Shown in pieces: positions 1-6,462 of a stretch of DNA of 32,782 bases. Location: assembly GCA_035626855.1 (NCBI GenBank), contig DASPMW010000137.1, positions 1 through 32,782 of the forward strand, in the 5' to 3' direction. Source of the stretch: JAPWJZ01 sp035626855 (GTDB lineage Bacteria > Pseudomonadota > Alphaproteobacteria > Micavibrionales > UBA2020). The position numbers were made by a program, and so were the translations under genes. Every line of letters starts with the position of its first letter. Positions within the stretch are counted from its first letter, which is position 1. A model generated the notes under the pieces. That model saw only the letters and a program-made list of their open reading frames with translations, made no database searches and had not been told where the DNA came from.

Positions 1-27
1 GTTTGGCGCAAAGCCCGTTCTTGGTTA

Positions 28-57
28 TTGACATAATATTTGAGGTTATGGTCTATT
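28..57 (+). promoter_or_regulatory. Probable sigma70-type promoter of the first gene
   Basis: A perfect -35 box TTGACA (28-33) is followed after 18 bases by TCTATT (52-57), which matches four of six -10 positions. Transcription would begin near 64 and leave a leader of about 60 bases before the ATG at 126. This placement argues against the upstream in-frame start codons. It is read by eye only. Confidence 0.5.
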
Positions 58-125
58 CACGGAGCACAGCTGAATCACGGGCAAAGGGCGATGGCGAGCA
101 AACCGATTTTTACAAAGGTGACAGA

Positions 126-836
126 ATGACGGAGCGGGCGACTCCGTCGCTGACGCGCGAGTTCCTGCAAGGCGCGGGCGACAAGCTTGTGTTCGAGCCG
201 CAAACGCTCGAGGAAGCGGAATTCATCGCCAACCAGCTGCTGCGCTTCGGCTTTAAATACTACAACGCCGACTATCCGAACCAGCTCGCGCAGGCGCTGA
301 CGGGCAGCATTTATCTCGACACCGACAAGACGATCATGGTCTCGTCCGGCAAGGCGCAGGGCGTCGCGGTCAGCGCGGACGGCTTCGACACGTTCTACAT
401 GTCGCCCTTCGACGTCGCGGCCGCGCGCATCAAGCCGCAGGAACTTCTGGCCGGAAATTTCGTCTTCTTCCCGCGCTCCACGACCGAAGCGCGCGGATTA
501 TTTGCGGCGCTGAAGGAAGCGGGCGCGACGCTGGAGGCGGAAGAGGGCAGCTTCAAACTCGCGGGCCGCGCCGTTTATCAGGGGATTATCGTGCGTCAGG
601 GCGTGATCGATTTCGCCCCGCCGCCGGACGAGCTGCGCACCGCCCGCATCGCCACCCCCGCCGATCTCGGCGTCACGGCTTCCATCGCCTTGTCCGCCGA
701 ACAGGCAACGATGATCGCCGTCTTCAACGAAATGGCGGCAAGGCTCGAGCAGGTCAACGCGCGCGTCATGCGCATCGAAGACGAAGTGCTGCCGAAATCC
801 ATCGACAAGCCGCGCACGCTACCCGCGCCCAAGTAA
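126..836 (+). CDS. Hypothetical protein, 236 aa, with a C-terminal FN-coil/DKP tail module
   Basis: I do not recognise residues 1-190. They look like a mixed alpha/beta cytoplasmic domain with no signal peptide or membrane segment, including strand-like stretches around SIYLDTDKTIMVSSG (61-75) and NFVFFPRS (111-118). The start at 126 is chosen because AAAGGTGACAG lies just upstream and the longer in-frame starts overlap the promoter. Residues 196-236 are notable: they begin with an FNEMAARLEQV helix and end IDKPRTLPAPK. That is the same module that ends the tiny proteins encoded at 18188-19203 (for example AFNEVAAVLKEL with LDKPAKLSAPK). The two loci therefore probably encode members of one functional family, or proteins addressed to the same partner. 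The gene appears monocistronic and converges on the next gene, with a strong hairpin between them. Its function is unknown. Confidence 0.8.
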   Translation: MTERATPSLTREFLQGAGDKLVFEPQTLEEAEFIANQLLRFGFKYYNADYPNQLAQALTGSIYLDTDKTIMVSSGKAQGVAVSADGFDTFYMSPFDVAAARIKPQELLAGNFVFFPRSTTEARGLFAALKEAGATLEAEEGSFKLAGRAVYQGIIVRQGVIDFAPPPDELRTARIATPADLGVTASIALSAEQATMIAVFNEMAARLEQVNARVMRIEDEVLPKSIDKPRTLPAPK

Positions 837-865
837 TATTTTCCAGGGAATATCCCCACAAACCG

Positions 866-894
866 CGCCACCCCGGCTTACGCCGGGGGTGGCG
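866..894. repeat. Strong GC-rich hairpin between convergent genes
   Basis: A near-perfect inverted repeat, CGCCACCCCGGC (866-877) and GCCGGGGGTGGCG (882-894), has a four-base loop and one bulged G. It sits between the convergent stop codons at 836 and 945. It has no T-run on either side, so it may be a bidirectional transcript-end stabiliser or a member of a dispersed palindrome family rather than a classical terminator. Confidence 0.6.
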
Positions 895-944
895 ATCTGT
901 TGGATACGTTGTAGTCCCGTCCCCCGCCGGGGTAGCGAGCAGGG

Positions 945-2024
945 TCAGAACGCCCGCCCAATTCCCATCGTCACCTTGTAATCCGTCACGCTATGACCGC
1001 GCCCCAGATGGCTGAATACGGGCACGCTGACCGAAAGATGCCCCGACCAGTTCGCGTTCGGCGCATAGCGCAGGCCGGGCGATACGAATATTTGCGTGCC
1101 GCCGGAATTTTCCTCCGTTACGCCGCCGATGGTTTCCTTCGCCGCCCATTCGCCGTTCAGCTCCAGCACGACATCCCAGCCACCCGGCTGCGGCGCGTCG
1201 ACATGCGGATGATCGCCGTGGTCGTGATGGTGATGGTGTTCATGCGCGTGATCCTGCCCATGCTCATGCCCTTGTCCTCGCTGGTGCGGCGCCTTCGCGG
1301 CGCTGCCGAGGCGGTGCGACAGCGCGATGCTCGCCTGCACCTGGTCGCCAAGATCCGTCTGCGATGCGCCCTTGGTCGCCAGCTTGTAAACCACGCTGCC
1401 GTCGAGCGAAAATGCGCCCATCGGGCGCCCCGCCGCAAGCCCGAAAATCCCGTCCCATGATCCGGATCCCGGCTGGAATTCGGCGTCCAGCACTTCGCCG
1501 CCGCTTTGCAAATTGTCGCGGCCCGTGGGCGCTTCAAAGCCGAGCAGCAGCGCCGCCTGCACCCCGTCATGGTTCCAGAAACGGTATTTGCCGACGAAGC
1601 CGATATCGCCGAAGCCCTTCGCATTGCCGTGATCTTCCTCCGCATTCACCACAACGCCGCCGCCGCCATGGGTGTGCGATCCCGCGCGCACGCTCTGGCG
1701 ATAGGCGTAGGGAACGCGCAGGCTCAAGGACAGGTCGTTGGTCAGCCCGTAGCTGAAGGTGGCGGCGCTCGTGGAAATCCAGTCAACGCTATGCGCATGG
1801 ACGTGGCCTGCGGCGAAGGCGATAAGCTCGGCGTCTGAAAAGCGCTGCGGCTTGACGAATTCCTCCGAGAAACTGACCGCCATCATGCCCGCCCCCAGCG
1901 TCGCCGCCGGCACGGTGAGAATCGGCCCGGCCGTACCGCCGCCAAACCCGATCGACGGATGGTCGGCAAAGGCGGGGCTGACGACGGCCGCGAGCAGGCC
2001 CGCGAACAGGATGCGATTGAACAC
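945..2024 (-). CDS. Outer-membrane beta-barrel protein with a histidine-rich segment
   Basis: The 359-residue product begins with a signal peptide (residues 1-20, cleavage after AFA). It continues with alternating amphipathic strands and ends in aromatic Phe (IGRAF), the usual C-terminal signal for BAM-dependent insertion of barrels. Overall it resembles transporter or MetA-pathway-of-phenol-type barrels. Residues 253-274 contain 12 histidines in 22 positions mixed with Asp/Glu, and there are smaller clusters HVHAH (74-78) and SHTHG (116-120). These suggest divalent-metal binding in loops facing the periplasm or the outside. The start is GTG at 2022-2024, preceded by GAGAGGG. The gene lies downstream of sdhB on the same strand after 107 bases, so it probably has its own promoter. 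A role in metal (Zn/Cu/Ni) handling is inference from composition. It could equally be a porin-like channel with a metal-binding decoration. Confidence 0.8.
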   Translation of the reverse strand: MFNRILFAGLLAAVVSPAFADHPSIGFGGGTAGPILTVPAATLGAGMMAVSFSEEFVKPQRFSDAELIAFAAGHVHAHSVDWISTSAATFSYGLTNDLSLSLRVPYAYRQSVRAGSHTHGGGGVVVNAEEDHGNAKGFGDIGFVGKYRFWNHDGVQAALLLGFEAPTGRDNLQSGGEVLDAEFQPGSGSWDGIFGLAAGRPMGAFSLDGSVVYKLATKGASQTDLGDQVQASIALSHRLGSAAKAPHQRGQGHEHGQDHAHEHHHHHDHGDHPHVDAPQPGGWDVVLELNGEWAAKETIGGVTEENSGGTQIFVSPGLRYAPNANWSGHLSVSVPVFSHLGRGHSVTDYKVTMGIGRAF

Positions 2025-2131
2025 AGATACCCTCTCGATTTTTCTTTTTGTTGAGAAGGTTTTATGGAGATAGCCGACCGGAAGCCAGCAGAATCTTTTA
2101 AAGCCCGTCAGGAACTAATTAGGGCTGACCG

Positions 2132-2926
2132 TTACGCCTGCCGCTGGATCATCAGTTTCTTGATCTCGGCAATCGCCTTGGCGGGATTGAGGTTTTTCGG
2201 GCAGGTATTCGTGCAGTTCATGATCGTGTGGCAGCGATAGAGACGGAACGGGTCCTCCAGCTGGTCGAGCCGCTCGCCCGTCGCTTCGTCACGCGTATCG
2301 GCGATCCAGCGATAGGCCATCAGCAGTACGGCGGGGCCGAGGAAGCGGTCGCCGTTCCACCAATAGCTCGGGCAGGAGGTCGAGCAGCAGAAGCACAGGA
2401 TGCAGGCGGCGGGACCGCGTCCGTCCTCACCGTTCAGGTGGTTCGCGTCTTTCGCGCTTTGCAGGCGCTCGCGCGCCGGCGATTGCGTTTCCGTTTTCAG
2501 CCAGGGCTCGATCGTGTTGAGCTGCGCGTAGATATGGGTCAGGTCGGGGACGAGGTCCTTCATGACCGGCAAATGTGGCAGCGGCGTGATCTTGATGTCG
2601 CCCTTCACGTCGTCAACATGCTTGGTGCAGGCGAGCGTATTGGTGCCGCCGATATTCATGGCACAGGACCCGCAGACTCCCTCGCGGCAGGAGCGGCGGA
2701 AGGTCAGCGTCGGGTCGATCTCGTTCTTGATGTAAATCAGCGCGTCCAGCACCATCGGCCCGCATTTCGCGACATCGATCTCGAAGCTGTCGAGGCGCGG
2801 ATTGGCCGCGTCGTCCGGATTCCAGCGATAGATGGTGAATGTGCGCTTCTTCTTCGCATCCGCGGGCGCGGCATATTTCTTGCCGTCGGTGATCTTGGAA
2901 TTTTTCGGAAGCGCGAATTGGGCCAT
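2132..2926 (-). CDS. sdhB: Succinate dehydrogenase iron-sulfur subunit SdhB
   Basis: SdhB carries electrons from the flavoprotein SdhA to ubiquinone in complex II at the inner face of the cytoplasmic membrane. The 264-residue product has the complete ligand set. Cys 80, 85, 88 and 100 form the [2Fe-2S] ferredoxin site. Cys 175, 178, 181 and 242 form the [4Fe-4S] site, and Cys 185, 232 and 238 the [3Fe-4S] site. The quinone-side sequence SCPSYWWNGDRFLGPA is present. In the 4Fe-4S motif CILCFCC, a Phe stands where many homologues have Ala. The start MAQFALPK at 2926 is preferred over an ATG seven codons upstream because AAGGTAAAAG precedes it. sdhC, sdhD and sdhA are not adjacent: the upstream neighbour is divergent and the downstream one is an outer-membrane protein. 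Only a weak five-base-pair hairpin (2102-2126) lies after the stop. Confidence 0.97.
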   Translation of the reverse strand: MAQFALPKNSKITDGKKYAAPADAKKKRTFTIYRWNPDDAANPRLDSFEIDVAKCGPMVLDALIYIKNEIDPTLTFRRSCREGVCGSCAMNIGGTNTLACTKHVDDVKGDIKITPLPHLPVMKDLVPDLTHIYAQLNTIEPWLKTETQSPARERLQSAKDANHLNGEDGRGPAACILCFCCSTSCPSYWWNGDRFLGPAVLLMAYRWIADTRDEATGERLDQLEDPFRLYRCHTIMNCTNTCPKNLNPAKAIAEIKKLMIQRQA

Positions 2927-2986
2927 GAGTCTTTTACCTTCGTTCAAAATAAAAATACTGCTTTATCAAGGCGCGGCGCAAGGGGA

Positions 2987-3015
2987 TTGACGAAGGCGCG
3001 CGGCGTCTTTATCAA
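2987..3015 (+). promoter_or_regulatory. Probable promoter of the small gene at 3056
   Basis: TTGACG (2987-2992) and TATCAA (3010-3015) are spaced by 17 bases. Transcription would start near 3022, leaving a leader of about 34 bases before the ATG at 3056. It lies in the intergenic region shared with divergent sdhB. Confidence 0.45.
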
Positions 3016-3055
3016 CGAAGGCTATTCCATTTATGATTTTGAAAAGGATTTCAGC

Positions 3056-3361
3056 ATGAGCAAGAAACCGCAGGCGCGCCCGATGGGCATTATGGCGAGC
3101 TTCTCGACCGTCGCGTTCAAAAAGGACGGGGTCGAAGTGTTTTCCGCGCGCGTGCATTCCGGCGGCTGCTTCGGCCCCGACGAGACGGCAGACGTCATCG
3201 ACCGCGGTTATGCCGAGTTGAACGACGCGATTAAAAACGGCACGCTGCCCGCGACCGCCCGCGATTTCAATTCGGTCGCTGTCGGCGCGAATGAATACGG
3301 CGTCAAAAAAATCACCCCGACCCATGTCGAGGCCAGCAAGTTCGGCCGCCGCAAGCCGTAA
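3056..3361 (+). CDS. Hypothetical small protein, 101 aa
   Basis: I do not recognise this protein. It is a soluble-looking, mildly basic 101-residue product beginning MSKKPQARPMGIMASF, with two strand-like stretches (FSTVAFKKDGVEVFSARV, about residues 16-33). A helix follows (ETADVIDRGYAELNDAIKNG) and the tail is basic (SKFGRRKP). There is no signal peptide, no membrane segment, and no Cys pair that would suggest a zinc site. The ATG at 3056 follows AAAAGGAT at normal spacing. An upstream promoter, a good ribosome site and an immediately downstream intrinsic terminator (3375-3412) show it is an independent single-gene unit and argue strongly that it is real and expressed. It is divergent from sdhB, which gives no clear functional clue. 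Confidence 0.75.
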   Translation: MSKKPQARPMGIMASFSTVAFKKDGVEVFSARVHSGGCFGPDETADVIDRGYAELNDAIKNGTLPATARDFNSVAVGANEYGVKKITPTHVEASKFGRRKP

Positions 3362-3374
3362 GCTTCGCGGCCCG

Positions 3375-3412
3375 AAAAAAAAGCCCCGCGGACATTCTGC
3401 GGGGCTTTTTTT
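3375..3412 (+). terminator. Intrinsic terminator of the 3056-3361 gene
   Basis: The stem AAGCCCCGC (3381-3389) pairs with GCGGGGCTT (3399-3407). It is flanked by an A-run (3375-3382) and a seven-base T-run (3406-3412), the classical rho-independent form. The flanking A-run makes it potentially active in both directions. Confidence 0.92.
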
Positions 3413-3558
3413 GCGTGAAAATCATGTGATAGGCGGCTATTAAGTGATTGATATCATTAGATACGTGTCACACTGCCCCTTTTACCCAAGTCACTGTAAT
3501 CACTAGTTTTTTCGGTAGACGCTGTGCGCAAATAAACGGCGTTCGTCGCGCAAAACCT

Positions 3559-3572
3559 CGCCAAATATGGCG
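3559..3572 (-). terminator. Possible terminator after the ankyrin gene
   Basis: The inverted repeat CGCCA-AATA-TGGCG lies immediately beyond the minus-strand stop codon at 3574-3576. On the minus strand it is followed by AGGTTTT. The stem is short and the T-run has only four bases, so this is a weak call. Confidence 0.35.
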
Positions 3573-3573
3573 T

Positions 3574-4152
3574 TTACGGCAGTTTTGGCCCGCCGGTGAA
3601 CAAATCCGGCCCCGACTTGAACTGCTCGGGCAGCTCGAACATGCCCGGCCTGCCCTTGTGGCGGAGCAGCTGGGTGATGACGCTGTTATATTCCGCGACC
3701 CGCGCCGCCGCCTTGTCAACCGTGCGCTGGAAGGTGAAGAGGGATTGTTCTTTTTTATCAAGTTCGTTTTCAAAATAGCCGTGGCTGAGCAGCGCGTAAT
3801 CCATCGGCGTATGGCCGGAATCGTCTTTCGCGTTCACATCCGCGCCGTTGCGGAGCAGGTAGGAAACGATATCCGTCTGCCCGAGCAGGCAGGCGGCGTG
3901 CAGCGGCGTCGCGCCCGTGGAATAAGGGATATTTACCGTCCAGCTGGAAATAAAGCCGCGCTGCGTCGTGCGCGCGTTGATGTCGGCGCCTTCGTCGAGG
4001 AGCTGCGCGACGTCGCCGAGTTTTCCGCTTTCGACGGCCTGGAAAAACATGTTGGTGCCGTGGCGGTTCGGCTTGTTGATGGCTTCGCGGCGCTGAGCGA
4101 TCTTGCGCAGGTCAGCGGGCGATCTGCCGTTGAAAACATCCCTTGCGGACAT
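3574..4152 (-). CDS. Ankyrin-repeat protein, 192 aa
   Basis: The product contains about three ankyrin repeats. The first spans residues 31-63 (HGTNMFFQAVESGKLGDV with LLDEGADINA). The second, at 79-111, is canonical (TGATPLHAACLLGQTDIV with LLRNGADVNAKD). A third is incomplete from 112 (GHTPMDYALL). An insertion of about 15 residues separates the first two. The remainder is a helical C-terminal region (about 128-192) without repeats. There is no signal peptide or membrane segment, so it is probably a cytoplasmic protein-binding scaffold. The start at 4152 is chosen because AGGAG lies eight bases upstream; the in-frame ATG at 4335 has no such site and would cross the divergent promoter. The gene is a single unit, divergent from the yfgM-bamB-der operon. 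The partner protein is unknown. Confidence 0.88.
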   Translation of the reverse strand: MSARDVFNGRSPADLRKIAQRREAINKPNRHGTNMFFQAVESGKLGDVAQLLDEGADINARTTQRGFISSWTVNIPYSTGATPLHAACLLGQTDIVSYLLRNGADVNAKDDSGHTPMDYALLSHGYFENELDKKEQSLFTFQRTVDKAAARVAEYNSVITQLLRHKGRPGMFELPEQFKSGPDLFTGGPKLP

Positions 4153-4278
4153 GGCGTAACTCCTGTCGGTTCCGGGCTCGAAATGAATGATGCCGCTGTT
4201 ATGGACGGGGATTCGCCGATATGCAAGATGCCGCAACGGGGCATGTCGGTTTATGAAAACAAAAAGGGGCGGTTTTGC

Positions 4279-4308
4279 TTGACCGCGCGGGCCCCTTTTA
4301 GCGATTAT
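4279..4308 (+). promoter_or_regulatory. Probable promoter of the yfgM-like/bamB/der operon
   Basis: TTGACC (4279-4284) and GATTAT (4303-4308) are spaced by 18 bases, with transcription starting near 4315. The -35 box lies in the 20-base loop of a perfect nine-base inverted repeat, AAAAGGGGC (4262-4270) and GCCCCTTTT (4291-4299). That repeat could be an operator. Confidence 0.5.
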
Positions 4309-4345
4309 GACGCGCGAACAGGACTTATAAAACAAGGATTAAGCG

Positions 4346-5101
4346 ATGTCTGAGGTGATGGACGAAATCAACGAGGAGCTGCGCCGGCAAAAGCTGGAGC
4401 AGTTCTGGATCGAGAACCGCAACTGGATCATCGGCGGCGTCCTCCTTGCGGTCCTAACGACGGCCGGCATGACCTGGTGGCGCGGCTACGCCTACCAGCA
4501 GAATATCCGCCGCACCGACCAGCTGATGGCGGCGATCGACAGCAACGACGTCGCGAAACTGACGGGCTATGCGGAGCAGAGCGGCAAGAACCACGCGGCG
4601 CTCGCGAAATTCACCGCGGCCGGCATCGAGGCGAAGGCGGGCAACATCGCGGCTGCCGCGAAGCTTTACAGTGACATCGCCGGCACGCTGTCGGTCGACC
4701 GCAACCTGCGCGACCTTGCGAAAATCATGTCGCTCAACCTGCGCCTCGGATCGGAAGAGCCGAAGAAGCTGCACAAGGAACTCGGCGATATTTCCGGCGA
4801 GAAAGACCCGTTCCGCTTCTCCGCGCTCGAGATGGACGCGCTCGTCTATGCCAAGGAAGGCAACATGAAGGAAGCGGCCGCGAAACTCGAAGCGATTTCG
4901 GCGAGCCCGAACGCGCCCGAAGATGCCCGCCTGCGCGCGACGACCTTGCGCGAATTCTACGCGGCCTCGGCGAACGAAAGCGTGCCGTTCAACAAGCCGG
5001 CGGAAAAAGCGGATAAAAAGCCCGCGGATAAGAAGGGTGCGGATAAAAACCCCGCAGATAATAACCCCGCTGGGAAGAAAACGGAAGCGGCGAAACCCTG
5101 A
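4346..5101 (+). CDS. YfgM-like tetratricopeptide membrane-anchored protein
   Basis: This 251-residue protein has a short cytoplasmic N-terminus, one membrane anchor (about residues 27-45, WIIGGVLLAVLTTAGMTWW) and a periplasmic helical-hairpin domain of the TPR_21/YfgM type (about 50-210). In gammaproteobacteria, YfgM is a partner of the SecYEG-associated chaperone PpiD and is encoded directly before bamB and der. The same order is seen here and supports the call. The last 35 residues are a low-complexity Lys/Ala/Asp/Pro tail made of degenerate ADKKPADKKG-like repeats, likely disordered. The ATG at 4346 follows ACAAGGAT. The stop TGA shares one base with the bamB start (TGATG), indicating translational coupling. 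Function in envelope protein biogenesis is inferred from family and context. Confidence 0.85.
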   Translation: MSEVMDEINEELRRQKLEQFWIENRNWIIGGVLLAVLTTAGMTWWRGYAYQQNIRRTDQLMAAIDSNDVAKLTGYAEQSGKNHAALAKFTAAGIEAKAGNIAAAAKLYSDIAGTLSVDRNLRDLAKIMSLNLRLGSEEPKKLHKELGDISGEKDPFRFSALEMDALVYAKEGNMKEAAAKLEAISASPNAPEDARLRATTLREFYAASANESVPFNKPAEKADKKPADKKGADKNPADNNPAGKKTEAAKP

Positions 5102-6450
5102 TGAAAACGCCGCCGCGCCACGCCCTTTCCCGTCTCGCCGCCTGCACGCTCGCGCTGCTGCTGCTGACCTCCTGCGCGCAGGTGAAGCAGATGTTCAGCG
5201 ACGACGACACCGCCCCGCCGCTCAAGGGCGAGCGCATTTCAATCCTGCAGCTGCAGAAGGAACTCGCGCCGAACCCCGCGCTGGAGGGGCAGGCGGTCAC
5301 GTTGCCCGATGCCTGGACCAACCAGTTCTGGCCGCAGCGCGGCGGCTACCCCAATCATGCGCTCGGCCATCTCGCGCTCGGACCGAAACTCGCGCGCGCC
5401 TGGAAGTCATCAATCGGCCGGGGCGCGGACAAGCGCACGCCGCTGACGGCGCTGCCGATCGTCGCTGAAAACAGTGTCTATGCGCTCGACACGAAGGGCG
5501 AGCTGTCGTCCTTCGCGCTCGCGGATGGCAAGCGCCAGTGGCATAAGTCGCTGCTGCCGAAGAAGGAAGAAGACACCGGCGCCGTCGGCGGCGGCCTCGC
5601 CTATGCCAGCGGCCGGCTGTTCGCGACGACCGGCTATAAATTCGTGCAGGCGCTGAACCCGAAGGACGGCGCGCAGCTGTGGCGGGCATCGCTGCCGGCA
5701 CCCGCACGCTCCGCGCCGACAGTGATGGATGAGCGCGTCTATGTCGTCACGCTCGACAACCGCCTCAGCGTTTTCTCGGCGAAGGACGGATCGCCGCTCT
5801 GGGAATATGCCGGGGTGAGCGAAACGACCAACCTGCTCGGCTCCGCATCCCCCGCCGCCGACGCCTCGCTCGTCGTGCTGCCGCTCTCGAGCGGCGAGAT
5901 CTTCGGCCTGCGTCCCGAAAACGGCCAGGTCGCCTGGGAGGACAATCTTTCCTCCGTGCGCCGCAGCGGCTCGCTCAATTCCATTTCCGACATCAAGGGC
6001 CTGCCCGTGATCGACCAGGGCGTCGTCTATGCCGTCAGCTTTTCGGGCCGCCTCGTCGCGCTCGACCAGGTCTCGGGCAGCCGCATCTGGCAGCGCGAAA
6101 TCGGCTCCGCCGATACGCCCTGGCCCGCGGGCGACACCGTGTTCGTGCTGACCGCCGACCAGCAGCTGGTCGCGATGACGCGCGCCGAAGGCGATGTGCG
6201 CTGGGTGACCGCGCTGCCCCGGTTCGAGGAAGACGACCGCGACGAGCCGCTGGTCTGGACCGGCCCCGTGCTTGCGGGCGGGCGGCTTATCGTCGTCTCC
6301 AGCGCCGGCACCATGGCCGAAATCAACCCGCAGGACGGCAAGATCATTTCCCGCGCAGATCTCGACGCGGGCGCGACGCTGCCGCCCATCGTGGCAAGCA
6401 ATACTTTAATCGTCCTGACGCAAGACGGCGTGCTGCGGGCATACAGGTAG
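5101..6450 (+). CDS. bamB: Outer membrane assembly lipoprotein BamB (PQQ-like beta-propeller)
   Basis: BamB is the eight-bladed beta-propeller lipoprotein of the BAM complex that helps BamA insert outer-membrane barrels. The product starts with a lipoprotein signal peptide ending LLTSC, so Cys25 is the predicted lipidated residue after signal peptidase II cleavage. The rest holds repeated PQQ-type blades with typical strings such as VYALDTKGELSSFALADG, YVVTLDNRLSVFSAKDG and LVALDQVSGSRIWQREI. The C-terminus LIVLTQDGVLRAYR closes the propeller. At 449 residues it is somewhat longer than the E. coli protein (about 390), mostly because of a longer N-terminal linker (25-100). It sits between the YfgM-like gene (one-base overlap) and der (12-base gap), as in many proteobacteria. 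Confidence 0.94.
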   Translation: MKTPPRHALSRLAACTLALLLLTSCAQVKQMFSDDDTAPPLKGERISILQLQKELAPNPALEGQAVTLPDAWTNQFWPQRGGYPNHALGHLALGPKLARAWKSSIGRGADKRTPLTALPIVAENSVYALDTKGELSSFALADGKRQWHKSLLPKKEEDTGAVGGGLAYASGRLFATTGYKFVQALNPKDGAQLWRASLPAPARSAPTVMDERVYVVTLDNRLSVFSAKDGSPLWEYAGVSETTNLLGSASPAADASLVVLPLSSGEIFGLRPENGQVAWEDNLSSVRRSGSLNSISDIKGLPVIDQGVVYAVSFSGRLVALDQVSGSRIWQREIGSADTPWPAGDTVFVLTADQQLVAMTRAEGDVRWVTALPRFEEDDRDEPLVWTGPVLAGGRLIVVSSAGTMAEINPQDGKIISRADLDAGATLPPIVASNTLIVLTQDGVLRAYR

Positions 6451-6462
6451 AATTGAAGAAAT

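Noticed and set aside
3..125. Longer N-terminus for the first gene from an upstream in-frame start
   Set aside because: A good promoter lies at 28-57, inside that extension, and the ATG at 126 has its own ribosome-binding site.
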